Source: Oscillospiraceae bacterium (GTDB taxonomy: Bacteria; Bacillota; Clostridia; Oscillospirales; Ruminococcaceae). Taken from it: a stretch of DNA of 21,055 nucleotides. The notes beneath the pieces are model-generated. The model worked only from the letters and a program-made list of their open reading frames with translations, did not search any database and was not told the origin of the DNA. Positions 8,255 to 15,204 of the stretch are shown in pieces (the first letter of the stretch is position 1; each line of letters opens with the position of its first letter). The DNA lies in contig JAHHUC010000036.1 of assembly GCA_020024215.1 (NCBI GenBank), positions 1-21,055 on the forward strand. The letters are read 5' to 3'. A program made the translations under genes and the position numbers.

Positions 8255-8283
8255 TTGAAGATTTGCGCTTTATGTGATAATAT
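8255..8283 (+). promoter_or_regulatory. Sigma-A promoter of the YwlG-like gene
   Basis: TTGAAG at 8255-8260 and TAATAT at 8278-8283 are 17 bases apart, and TGA directly before the -10 makes it an extended -10. It lies between the NhaC terminator and the ATG at 8307, so this gene is expressed separately from the sigma-54 transcript. Confidence 0.7.
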
Positions 8284-8306
8284 GAAAAAGAAAGGAGTTT
8301 TTCAAA

Positions 8307-8855
8307 ATGGAATTTTTAAGAGAACAGACAGAGGCTTTAGCTAAAGAATTTATAGAAAAATCCAAGATTAAAAAAGGGCAGATTGTTGTTATAGGCTGCT
8401 CCACCAGTGAGGTCATAGGTGAAAATATAGGAACTCATTCCACCAAAGAGGCGGCAGAATATATATACGAGGGATTGAAGGGCGTATTTTCAGAAAACGG
8501 AATTTATATGGCAGCACAGTGCTGTGAGCATTTAAACAGGGCGCTGATAGTTGAAAGAGAATTAGCAGAAAAGCTGGGAATGGATGAAGTGAATGTAATT
8601 CCTCAGATAAAGGCAGGAGGTTCCTTTGCAACCACCTGCTATGAGAGATTCAATGACGCAGTGGCAGTTGAAAGGATAAGAGCCAACGGCGGAATTGACA
8701 TAGGCGGCACACTTATCGGTATGCACCTTAAAGAGGTGGCAGTTCCCATGCGCTTAGAGCATAAGAAGTTAGGCGAGGCAATAGTTCTCACAGCGAGAGT
8801 GAGAGCAAAGTTTGTAGGCGGCTCAAGAGCTGTTTATAAAGAGGAATTGCTTTAG
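8307..8855 (+). CDS. YwlG/UPF0340 (DUF436) family protein, function unknown
   Basis: This 182-residue protein has the length of the Bacillus YwlG family (TIGR01440). Recognisable family stretches are VVIGCSTSEVIGENIGTHS near residues 28-46, a cysteine- and histidine-containing AAQCCEHLNRALIVERE near 71-87, PQIKAGGSFAT near 101-111, and the C-terminal DIGGTLIGMHLK...P. The family is cytoplasmic, widespread in Bacillota, and has no established biochemical role. The ATG follows AAAGGAG after a short leader. It has its own sigma-A promoter and its own terminator, so a link to the neighbouring sigma-54 genes is not supported by the sequence. Confidence 0.9.
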   Translation: MEFLREQTEALAKEFIEKSKIKKGQIVVIGCSTSEVIGENIGTHSTKEAAEYIYEGLKGVFSENGIYMAAQCCEHLNRALIVERELAEKLGMDEVNVIPQIKAGGSFATTCYERFNDAVAVERIRANGGIDIGGTLIGMHLKEVAVPMRLEHKKLGEAIVLTARVRAKFVGGSRAVYKEELL

Positions 8856-8911
8856 GGAGTGCTTAAAAAATCCGTCGATTTTTCTATTTTAAAATAAGTC
8901 CTAAAAAAGAG

Positions 8912-8949
8912 AAAACAGGTAAAAGTTTTAATGCTTTTGCCTGTTTTTT
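8912..8949 (+). terminator. Intrinsic terminator after the YwlG-like gene
   Basis: A 14-base stem (AAAACAGGTAAAAG and its complement, one G-T pair) with a TTTTAATG-type loop is followed by a run of six T. Confidence 0.88.
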
Positions 8950-8967
8950 CTTAATATGAAATATCTA

Positions 8968-9004
8968 TTGATTTATAAACAATAGTGTGCTACTATTGTT
9001 TATA
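8968..9004 (+). promoter_or_regulatory. Sigma-A promoter overlapped by a 31-base palindrome (probable PadR operator)
   Basis: TTGATT at 8968-8973 and TACTAT at 8991-8996 are 17 bases apart, with TGC just before the -10. A perfect inverted repeat (13-base arms, TATAAACAATAGT and its complement, 5-base centre GTGCT) covers 8974-9004, meaning the whole spacer and the -10. A repressor bound here would block RNA polymerase. The PadR gene in this transcript is the obvious candidate, giving autoregulation. The 190-base stretch from 9005 to the first start codon at 9198 is AT-rich leader in which no gene is seen. Confidence 0.75.
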
Positions 9005-9197
9005 GAATAATAGTTGTGGCAAAGCATTTTTATATGCAGTAATTTTTATTTTCCAAAAATGCAAAAAGCTCCTTTGTTCTATGCAGTAAAAAGCTTTTTA
9101 TAAAACAATGCAGGCACAAAGTTTTGCTAAAGCCTTTATCTTTTGTGCGGATTTAAGGTTTTGCCGGTCTTTTTGCCTAAAAAGAGGGAGTGATGAG

Positions 9198-9569
9198 ATG
9201 AATCAATATTTGCAAAAGCTTCGATTCTTTGTTGCACTAAAATTTAAGTCTGCTGACACAGAGGATATATTGTCAGATTATAAAACTTTTTTTGAAGAGG
9301 GCCTGAAGGAGGGCAAAACAGAAAAACAAATTATCAAAGAATTGGGAACACCAAGAGAATTGGCTTTAAAGCTAGGCAAAGAAAATAAATTGCCCGTAAT
9401 TTCTTTAACTTCTGTACTAAACATACTTTCATTTCCTATACTGTTTATATTAGCTGTATTGAACCGGAATGTAATTTGCCAAAAGACGGTTTTTTTCTTT
9501 TTTACTTATAGCTGTATCATTGTTTGGCTTATGGTTTTTACTGGGTGGAAATATAAAAGCTATACCTAA
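9198..9569 (+). pseudogene. HAAS/DUF1700-type membrane protein, 5' part of a frameshifted gene
   Basis: The reading frame starts at ATG 9198 behind AGAGGGAG and encodes 123 residues. Residues 1-63 match the HAAS domain that partners PadR regulators: MNQYLQKLRFFVAL, then a helix with ILSDYKTFFEEGLKEGKTE and IIKELGTPRELALKLGKE. A first membrane segment follows (ISLTSVLNILSFPILFILAVL). After a T7-C-T6 tract at about 9490-9503 the frame loses a plausible membrane sequence and stops at 9567-9569. The +1 frame continues the protein for another 160 residues. Removing one T from the tract would restore one open frame of about 266 codons to 9999. The break may be a real mutation, slippage, or a base-call error. 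An upstream in-frame ATG at 9108 has no ribosome binding site. Confidence 0.7.
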
Positions 9570-9999
9570 ATATTGTTTCTTTAAAGACAAGAAAAGCAAC
9601 AGACTTTTGCTGCTGCAATGCCTGACATTATTTTTTACACTTATTACAATGTTTTTTCAATTTATGCTTTTAAGGCAGATAAACAAACAGGTAATACCAT
9701 CTTTCACAGTGTTAAATTTTCTGCTGACTGCTCCTGCCGCAGTTTTTTCTTCTTTGCTTATAATCGGAATTTTAGGATTGTTTTTAAGTGAAGCATATTA
9801 TTATTCACTTATTTGCCACGCAGGCGGCAGCTTATACTCAGCCTTGCTTATATACAGTGTATATATCAATTCAACAGATATTGCAGCTATCAAAAATTCT
9901 GTGATATATTCATTCATTCCATATATTATCGGCATATTTTTAAGCGTGGTTTTTTATGGACTGATAAAAAGAATACAGATAGGACAGTGCCGTAAATGA
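9520..9999 (+). pseudogene. HAAS/DUF1700-type membrane protein, 3' part in the +1 frame
   Basis: This frame is open from 9475. It carries the membrane segment that the 5' part lacks (RRFFSFLLIAVSLFGLWFLL), then at least four more hydrophobic stretches, ending in a short basic tail (GLIKRIQIGQCRK). No ribosome binding site or good start codon marks an independent gene; the coordinates begin at a possible TTG. It is best read as the C-terminal membrane domain of the frameshifted protein that begins at 9198. Its stop TGA overlaps the ATG of the PadR gene (ATGA), which shows tight translational coupling in the ancestral operon. The product, if made, would be a multi-pass membrane protein of unknown role. 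Confidence 0.65.
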
Positions 10000-10316
10000 A
10001 TGCTCAAATGAAAAAAGGTGTAATAGAGATGTGCATATTATACTATATTTCAAAAAAGGATCTATATGGATATGATGTTATGAGATTGATGAGCTCTTAT
10101 TTTCCCGATGTAGAAACCGGCACATTTTATGCAATTCTCAGAAGGCTGCATAAAGAAAATGCTTTAAGCTGTTATGAGGGAAAAATATCAGACGGTCCTA
10201 AGCGAAAATATTATAAAATCACAGATAAAGGTCTTTTACTTCTGAATGAGTTGCGAAAAGATTGGGAAAATATTTTAAAGTCTGTTGATGATATTTTTAA
10301 AACAGAGGATTTTTAA
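9996..10316 (+). CDS. PadR-family transcriptional regulator
   Basis: This 106-residue protein has the size of the short (PadR-s2) subfamily. It shows the winged-helix core: GVIEMCILYYISKKDLYGYDVMRLM, then the signature G-T-(F/L)-Y-x-(I/L)-L-x-R-L seen as GTFYAILRRLHKE, and the wing with GPKRKYYKITDKGLLLL. The C-terminal helix needed for dimerisation is present. PadR proteins are mostly repressors that respond to small molecules or pair with HAAS-domain membrane proteins. The ATG overlaps the TGA of the preceding membrane-protein fragment. The palindrome over the promoter at 8968-9004 is its likely operator. Effector unknown. Confidence 0.93.
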   Translation: MNAQMKKGVIEMCILYYISKKDLYGYDVMRLMSSYFPDVETGTFYAILRRLHKENALSCYEGKISDGPKRKYYKITDKGLLLLNELRKDWENILKSVDDIFKTEDF

Positions 10317-10379
10317 AGGGCAGTGTCAAGCCATAAAGAAGAATTGTGCGTTAATTGGTGCGCAAGGAGGCATCAGATA

Positions 10380-10682
10380 ATGTTAACCAAAAAAGAAATA
10401 ACTAAGATTGCAGTCGAGTACGCAAATATCAATAGAACAGAACATTATTATTTGGAATATTTATCTATTGGGCCGTCTGTATTTTTGGATGGTTATTGGG
10501 AGGCAAGCTTTACGGTTTTTACTCAGGAAGGAACTGAATTGGAGGGACCGCTATTGATTGCAATAGATGGAGAAACCGGGGAAATTAACTCTATGGAACA
10601 GCTTATAATGAAGCACAGCAGGGATAAAGAGGTAAGAATTTCAAACCGACCAATAAAAAAGCCTTCCGTCCGGCGTGGATAG
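10380..10682 (+). CDS. Small protein of unknown function, possibly PepSY-like
   Basis: The frame encodes 100 residues from ATG 10380, chosen because AAGGAGG lies 9 bases upstream; an open extension back to 10323 has no such site. It has no signal peptide or membrane segment. The central part (YWEASFTVFTQEG, then PLLIAIDGETGEI) resembles the strand-rich core of PepSY-type domains, where an I-D-x-x-T-G-E-I turn is common; this is a weak resemblance. The gene sits 64 bases behind padR in the same direction and is probably in its transcript. Oddly, the last dozen codons (ending KKPSVRRG) are the left arm and loop of the operon's terminator, so the stop codon lies inside the hairpin. I do not recognise the family. 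Confidence 0.6.
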   Translation: MLTKKEITKIAVEYANINRTEHYYLEYLSIGPSVFLDGYWEASFTVFTQEGTELEGPLLIAIDGETGEINSMEQLIMKHSRDKEVRISNRPIKKPSVRRG

Positions 10683-10692
10683 AAGGCTTTTG
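10656..10692. terminator. Bidirectional terminator between the PadR module and the sigma-54 activator gene
   Basis: The arms AAAAGCCTTC at 10657-10666 and GAAGGCTTTT at 10682-10691 form a perfect 10-base stem with a 15-base loop. T runs lie on both outer sides when read on either strand (TTTT rightward, TTTTTTATT leftward). It can end the PadR transcript and, further down, the leftward activator transcript. Confidence 0.75.
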
Positions 10693-10923
10693 CTAAGTTT
10701 TCTTAAAAGTGCTTACACTGACAAATTTCTATTCTTTAATACACCCGGGCATTAAAGCCGTGCAGAAAGCTTTTTGACCTCTGCGGATTTAGGCCTTTTG
10801 CTCTTGCTGTCAGCTAAATTTTTACGCACAGCTAAAGCAATGCTCAAAATTCAGAACAGCTGCGCCTAAAGATTTTCCCTTTTTCTGCCGCAGGAGGAGG
10901 TCGGATCTTTTGCCCGAAAAAGC
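10693..10923. other. Gene-poor spacer behind the sigma-54 activator gene
   Basis: No recognised gene is seen here. On the minus strand a 31-codon open frame from a TTG at 10847 to TAA at 10752 ends in a basic sequence (KSKRPKSAEVKKLSARL). It has no clear ribosome binding site and is more likely a remnant or chance frame. The octamer CAGCTAAA occurs twice within about 20 bases near 10811 and 10830. Confidence 0.35.
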
Positions 10924-12630
10924 TTAAATCTTATCAAGTCGTCTGTAAAGGGTTCTAAGGCTTATGCCCAAAGCTTCGGCAATTCTTTTTTTGCCCTCTA
11001 AGGTGGAGCCGTATTTATCCAAAAGCTCCCTGATTTTTGCTGCTTCGCTGTCAGGCTTTTTCTCTTCTTGCGGCGTGTCATCATTTTTTAAGGATACCTC
11101 TGCCAAAAGCTTAGGGGGCAGATCCCTTAAATCAATTACTGTTGTTTCTGCCATGTTGGCGGCATATTCAACCACATTCTGCAATTCTCTTATGTTGCCC
11201 TTCCAGCGGTATTCTTCAAAAAGACGGACTACATCAGGCGAAAATTCCATAGCCGGAGTATTTATTCTCTGCTTCAGCCGGTTTAAATAGTTCCTTGCTA
11301 TGGGGATTATGTCGCTTTTTCTCTGCCTTAATGGCGGAAGCTCTAAATTTATTACCGCAATTCTGTAAAACAGATCCTCACGGAATTTGCCCTCCTCTAT
11401 AAGCTTTGGGAGATTTCCGTTTGTAGCTGCAATTATCCTTATATTCAAGGGGATTTTTTCGGTGGAGCCAACCCTTTCCAGCTCAAATTCCTGCAAGACC
11501 CTCAAAAGCTTAGGCTGCACAGAAAGGGGCATATCAGAAAGCTCATCCAAAAACAGAGTGCCGCCCTGTGCCATCTCCATTTTGCCTATCTTTCCGCCCT
11601 TTTTTGCACCTGTGAAGGAGCCCTCCTCATAACCGAAAAGCTCGCTTTCAAAGAGCGTTTCCGGTATTCCGGCGCAGTTTATGGCGACAAACGGATAGGC
11701 GCTTCTGTCGCCCTGCTCGTGTATGGAGCGTGCCACCAGCTCCTTTCCGGTTCCTGTCTCCCCTGTTATAAGCACAGGCGTGGGAGAGTGGGAAAGCTTT
11801 TTTATCATGGAGTGAAGCTTGAGAGTTTCGGGTGTGGAGCCTATTATCCTGCCTATGGATTCCGGCCTTGAATCCTCATAGGCTATGTTGCTTATTTTGA
11901 TTACAATGCCTATTACACGATTGTCCACCCTGATTATTTTATTTGAAAGCTTTCCCCTGTATCCGGTAAATACAAAATCTCTCTCGTGGAAGGAGGCGCC
12001 CTTTAAAACCTTTTTTACCAAATCCTCAGGCAGCACATTTATAAGGCTGCCCACAGAAAGCTTGCAGAAGGAAAGCATCTGCACCGCGTGCTGATTAAAG
12101 CCGGCGATAACTCCGTTGGAATCGCATAAAAGCATGGGGCTTTGGGACATGCTCATTATTCCCTCAATAAGCTTTTCCACATTTGCGCTGATGGTGTTGC
12201 CGGTTTTGTTGAGCACCATCTCGCCTATAAGATAGGAAATTTCGGCTATGGAATCCTGATAAATTGCTATATTGTTGGAAATTCTGTTGTGCCCCTCCTT
12301 TGTGAAGGAGGTTATTGCCACAACCCCCAATGTGACGCCCTGCATCCTTATGCAGCTTAGAATTTCAACTGTTGACGGGCAGTTGTCCTTGAAGCGGCAG
12401 CCTATGCAGGAGGGCATCTCTCCGGGGCGGTTGACAACCACGCTGCCCATATCCAAAACCTCCTTTATGGATGGGGCGTGGACAGCCTTGCCCTTCTTTT
12501 TAAGATAGGTCGGAGTGCAGCAGAACAGCCTTGCATCATTGTCAAATATGGCAATCTCAGCCTTCAGCGCTGTGGCAATCGTGTTTACAATATGCTCCAA
12601 GGACAGCCTTATTTCCTCAAGATAATTCAC
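10924..12630 (-). CDS. Sigma-54-dependent transcriptional activator with N-terminal sensor and PAS domains
   Basis: From GTG 12630 the protein has 568 residues. Residues 1-140 form a GAF-like sensor with a cysteine cluster C75-x2-C-x5-C-x8-C93. A PAS-like region covers about 150-250. The AAA+ domain has Walker A GETGTGKE at 290-297, the sigma-54 contact loop GSFTGA at 337-342 (GAFTGA in most members), Walker B GGTLFLDE at 356-363, and the R-finger region near FREDLFYR. A Fis-type helix-turn-helix ends the protein (IAEALGISLRTLYRRL). All ATPase motifs look intact. The GTG is chosen because AAGGGGAAG lies 9 bases upstream and a sigma-A promoter lies just before it; an ATG at 12648 lacks a site, and a GTG at 12735 would lie upstream of that promoter. 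It is divergent from the SDR operon and probably activates it and the NhaC gene. Ligand unknown. Confidence 0.93.
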   Translation of the reverse strand: MNYLEEIRLSLEHIVNTIATALKAEIAIFDNDARLFCCTPTYLKKKGKAVHAPSIKEVLDMGSVVVNRPGEMPSCIGCRFKDNCPSTVEILSCIRMQGVTLGVVAITSFTKEGHNRISNNIAIYQDSIAEISYLIGEMVLNKTGNTISANVEKLIEGIMSMSQSPMLLCDSNGVIAGFNQHAVQMLSFCKLSVGSLINVLPEDLVKKVLKGASFHERDFVFTGYRGKLSNKIIRVDNRVIGIVIKISNIAYEDSRPESIGRIIGSTPETLKLHSMIKKLSHSPTPVLITGETGTGKELVARSIHEQGDRSAYPFVAINCAGIPETLFESELFGYEEGSFTGAKKGGKIGKMEMAQGGTLFLDELSDMPLSVQPKLLRVLQEFELERVGSTEKIPLNIRIIAATNGNLPKLIEEGKFREDLFYRIAVINLELPPLRQRKSDIIPIARNYLNRLKQRINTPAMEFSPDVVRLFEEYRWKGNIRELQNVVEYAANMAETTVIDLRDLPPKLLAEVSLKNDDTPQEEKKPDSEAAKIRELLDKYGSTLEGKKRIAEALGISLRTLYRRLDKI

Positions 12631-12664
12631 TATGCTCTTCCCCTTCATATGTTTTATAAGGCTG

Positions 12665-12693
12665 ATTTTACCATATATTATGCGGTTTGACAA
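12665..12693 (-). promoter_or_regulatory. Sigma-A promoter of the sigma-54 activator gene
   Basis: On the minus strand, TTGTCA (12688-12693) and TAAAAT (12665-12670) are exactly 17 bases apart, with TGG before the -10. The predicted start near 12658 gives a leader of about 28 bases to the GTG at 12630. The -35 is part of the first TTTGACAA box, so activator binding there would repress or modulate its own synthesis. Confidence 0.7.
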
Positions 12694-12801
12694 CCTGTTT
12701 TTAAATTTGACAACATTCTGGCAGGCAAGTGGCACATACTTGTCAAATGTGTGTCAATAAAAATGAGGGGCAAATTTGCCGAGGTCTTGTCAATATGTCA
12801 A
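12686..12801. promoter_or_regulatory. Enhancer-like cluster of TTGACA/TGTCAA boxes upstream of the SDR operon
   Basis: Six copies of the hexamer lie in 116 bases. TTGACA is at 12687-12692 and 12707-12712 (20 bases apart, in TTTGACAA). TGTCAA is at 12741-12746, 12752-12757 (11 apart), 12788-12793 and 12796-12801 (8 apart). The outer pairs face each other. The cluster lies about 110-225 bases upstream of the predicted sigma-54 start, typical for an activator's enhancer. The same box clusters upstream of the NhaC gene. Apart from these boxes and the two promoters, 12631-12962 holds no gene. Confidence 0.72.
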
Positions 12802-12883
12802 ATTCTACAAAACGCAGCATGAGATTTGATTGTTTGGTGTATTTTTTGAGAAAAAATATTCCCTCCCTGTCGAATTTTGATAT

Positions 12884-12900
12884 CTGGCACAAAATATGCT
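12884..12900 (+). promoter_or_regulatory. Sigma-54 (-24/-12) promoter of the SDR/GcvP-like operon
   Basis: The element reads CTGGCACAAAATATGCT. The -24 half TGGCAC is a perfect consensus and the -12 half is ATGC instead of TTGC. GG at 12886-12887 and GC at 12898-12899 are ten bases apart as required. The predicted start near 12911 gives a leader of about 50 bases before the ATG at 12963. Confidence 0.88.
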
Positions 12901-12962
12901 TTAATATATGGCGTAAGTTAGATCCGCAAAACTTTATCATATTGAATTTTGGAGGTTACACC

Positions 12963-13754
12963 ATGATTGAGAGAAAAGATCATCTTGATTTGACAGGTAA
13001 GGTAGCAGTTGTAACAGGTGCCGGCGGCGGCATCGGAAAGGCAGTTGTTGAGATACTTTCTGCATACGGCGCAAAGGTTGCCATGCTGGATGTCAGCGAC
13101 AAAACCGAGGAAAAGGCTCAGGAATTGAGAGATGCAGGCAGAGAGGTGGATTTCTACAAGACAAACATTGTGGATGAGGCCGATGTTGAAAAGACCATCA
13201 GCGCAATCGTTGCAAAGTGGGGCAGAATCGACATTCTCCACAACAACGCAGGCACAACAGTGAGAAAGACCATCGACGAGCTTTCCGAAAAGGAATGGGA
13301 TTTTGTATTGGACGTAGGCCTTAAGGGACTGTTCCTTGTTTCAAAGCACGTTATCCCCCATATGAAAAAGACAGGCGGCTCCATTGTCAACACAGGCTCC
13401 GGCTGGGGCTTAAAGGGCGGAGATCAGGCTGCTGCCTACTGCGCTGTAAAGGGCGGCATCGTAAACGTGACAAGAGCTATGGCTATCGATCTCGGACAGT
13501 ATAAGATCAGGGTTAACTCCATCAACCCCGGCGACACAGTAACCCCCATGATGATTCAGGAGGGCTGGGAGACAGGCGGAATCAAGTGTGAGGCAGATAT
13601 TGAAAAATTCCTGGAATCCTGCGGCTCTGACCGCCCCATCGCAAGAATTGGCCAGCCTGAGGACATTGCAAACGGCGTTCTCTTCCTGGTTTCCGATTTA
13701 GCCTCCTGGGTGACAGGCGCAGCACTGGTTGTTGACGGCGGCGGAATTGCTTAA
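12963..13754 (+). CDS. SDR-family NAD(P)-dependent dehydrogenase
   Basis: This 263-residue classical short-chain dehydrogenase shows the cofactor motif TGAGGGIG at 18-25, an Asp at the end of strand 2 (D43 in MLDVSD) that favours NAD over NADP, NNAG at 94-97, and the catalytic set S146, Y159 and K163 (YCAVK). The C-terminal S-x-x-x-W-V-T-G-x-x-x-x-V-D-G-G motif is also present. The family oxidises alcohols or reduces ketones. The ATG at 12963 is chosen because GGAGG lies 8 bases upstream; an open extension back to 12729 runs through the promoter and is not translated. It is the first gene of the sigma-54 operon, 37 bases before the GcvPA-like gene, so its substrate is probably an intermediate of the same pathway. 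Many such genes are annotated as FabG by default; a role in fatty acid synthesis is unlikely here. Confidence 0.92.
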   Translation: MIERKDHLDLTGKVAVVTGAGGGIGKAVVEILSAYGAKVAMLDVSDKTEEKAQELRDAGREVDFYKTNIVDEADVEKTISAIVAKWGRIDILHNNAGTTVRKTIDELSEKEWDFVLDVGLKGLFLVSKHVIPHMKKTGGSIVNTGSGWGLKGGDQAAAYCAVKGGIVNVTRAMAIDLGQYKIRVNSINPGDTVTPMMIQEGWETGGIKCEADIEKFLESCGSDRPIARIGQPEDIANGVLFLVSDLASWVTGAALVVDGGGIA

Positions 13755-13791
13755 TAAAGAAACATCAAATAACATTAAGGAGGACCTTTAC

Positions 13792-15183
13792 ATGAAAGGC
13801 TTTGCAAACCATCCTTACATCCCCAACTCCGATCCTAAGATTCAGGAGGAGATGTTAAAGGAAATCGGTTTAAATTCTCTTGAGGATTTACATAAAAATA
13901 TTCCCGATGAAATAAAGCTCCATGAGAAAATGGATATTCCCGAGGCGTTCGATTCAGAATATGCTTTAAGGCGCCATGTGGAAAAGCTTATGAGCAAGAA
14001 CACAGACTGCAAGCAGAACATCAACTTCTTAGGTGCAGGCTGCTATCAGCACTTTGTCCCCGCACTTTGCGATGACATCAATTCCAGAGGAGAATTCCTC
14101 ACAGGCTACGGCGGAGAGCCCTACAACGAGGAGGGAAGATTCCACGCACTCTTTGAGTATGCTTCCATGACAGCCGAGCTGGTTGGAATGGATGTTGTGA
14201 ATGTTCCCACAATGGACTATGCTCAGGCTGCTGCAACAACCGCAAGAATGGCTTGCAGAATGCAGAAGAAGTCCGAAATCCTGCTCCCTGAGGTTATGGA
14301 TCCCCAGAAGGTAAATATCATGCAGAATTACTGCAAGGCAGATGTGAGCTTCACTTTTGTAAAGTGCGATGAGCATGGACTTATGGACTTAAATGACCTC
14401 AAGAGCAAGATGAACCCCAACGTGGCCGGTGTTTATTTTGAAAATCCCAACTACTTAGGCGCAGTTGAGGTAAATGCAGCCGAAATTTCCAAAATTGCTC
14501 ACGACGGCGGCGCCGAGAGCTTAGTAGGCGTTGACCCCATCACCTTAGGCGTTATGGCTCCTCCCTCCGATTACGGCGCTGATATTGTCTGCGGAGATTT
14601 ACAGCCCTTGGGAATACACATGAACTTCGGCGGCGGCCAGTCCGGCTTTATCGCAACAAGGGATGAAGCCAAGTATGTTCTGGAATACCCCTCCAGACTT
14701 TTCGGAATAGCCCCCACCTGTGTAGAGGGTGAATACGGCTTCGGAGATGTGGCATATGACAGAACCTCCTTCGGCCATTTAAGAGAAAACGCAAAGGAAT
14801 ATGTCGGCACTCAGACAGCTCTTTGGGGAATAACAGCAGGTGTTTACCTTGCAACAATGGGCCCCAGAGGAATGGAAGAGGTGGGCAAGACAATGATGCA
14901 GAACTCCCAGTATGCCTGCAAAGAGCTCAACAAGCTTAAAGGCGTAAAGGCAAACGGCGCAGGCAGCATCTTTATGAAGGAATTTGTTGTTGACTTCTCC
15001 AAGACAGGAAAAACCGTCAAAGAAATCAACAAGGCCCTTTTGTCCTATAACATTTTCGGCGGAAAGGATTTAAGCCCTGAATTCCCCTCTATGGGACAGA
15101 GCGCACTTTACTGCGTGACCGAGATCCACACCAAGGAAGACATCGACGCACTTGTAAATGCCCTTTCCGAAATTTTAAAGTAG
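13792..15183 (+). CDS. GcvPA-like PLP-enzyme subunit (divergent glycine dehydrogenase alpha homologue)
   Basis: This 463-residue protein aligns along its length with the N-terminal half of glycine decarboxylase: YIPNSDPKIQEEML at the start, NFLGAGCYQHFVPA near 78-91, LVGMDVVNVP near 130-139, GVDPITLGVMAPPSDYGADIVCGDLQPLG near 246-274. However, hallmark segments have changed. The T-P-Y-Q-P-E-x-S-Q-G loop is GYGGEPYNEEGR (105-116), S-M-Y-D-G-A-T-A is PTMDYAQAA (139-147), and the S-N-I-C-T-N-Q-A region is KEYVGTQTA (335-343). In true GcvPA these contribute to the glycine site. The ATG at 13792 follows AAGGAGG; the PLP lysine is on the partner subunit encoded 21 bases downstream. No gcvH or gcvT is nearby. 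It may be annotated as GcvPA, but an altered substrate or reaction is likely. Confidence 0.85.
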   Translation: MKGFANHPYIPNSDPKIQEEMLKEIGLNSLEDLHKNIPDEIKLHEKMDIPEAFDSEYALRRHVEKLMSKNTDCKQNINFLGAGCYQHFVPALCDDINSRGEFLTGYGGEPYNEEGRFHALFEYASMTAELVGMDVVNVPTMDYAQAAATTARMACRMQKKSEILLPEVMDPQKVNIMQNYCKADVSFTFVKCDEHGLMDLNDLKSKMNPNVAGVYFENPNYLGAVEVNAAEISKIAHDGGAESLVGVDPITLGVMAPPSDYGADIVCGDLQPLGIHMNFGGGQSGFIATRDEAKYVLEYPSRLFGIAPTCVEGEYGFGDVAYDRTSFGHLRENAKEYVGTQTALWGITAGVYLATMGPRGMEEVGKTMMQNSQYACKELNKLKGVKANGAGSIFMKEFVVDFSKTGKTVKEINKALLSYNIFGGKDLSPEFPSMGQSALYCVTEIHTKEDIDALVNALSEILK

Positions 15184-15204
15184 AGGCAGAAAGGAATGAA
15201 TAAC

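Noticed and set aside
12631..12735. Longer N-terminus for the sigma-54 activator (GTG at 12735 or ATG at 12648)
   Set aside because: The 12735 start lies upstream of the gene's own promoter and inside the box cluster. The 12648 ATG has no ribosome binding site, while the GTG at 12630 does.
12729..12962. N-terminal extension of the SDR frame
   Set aside because: It runs through the enhancer boxes and the -24/-12 promoter; the ATG at 12963 has GGAGG and begins a normal SDR N-terminus.
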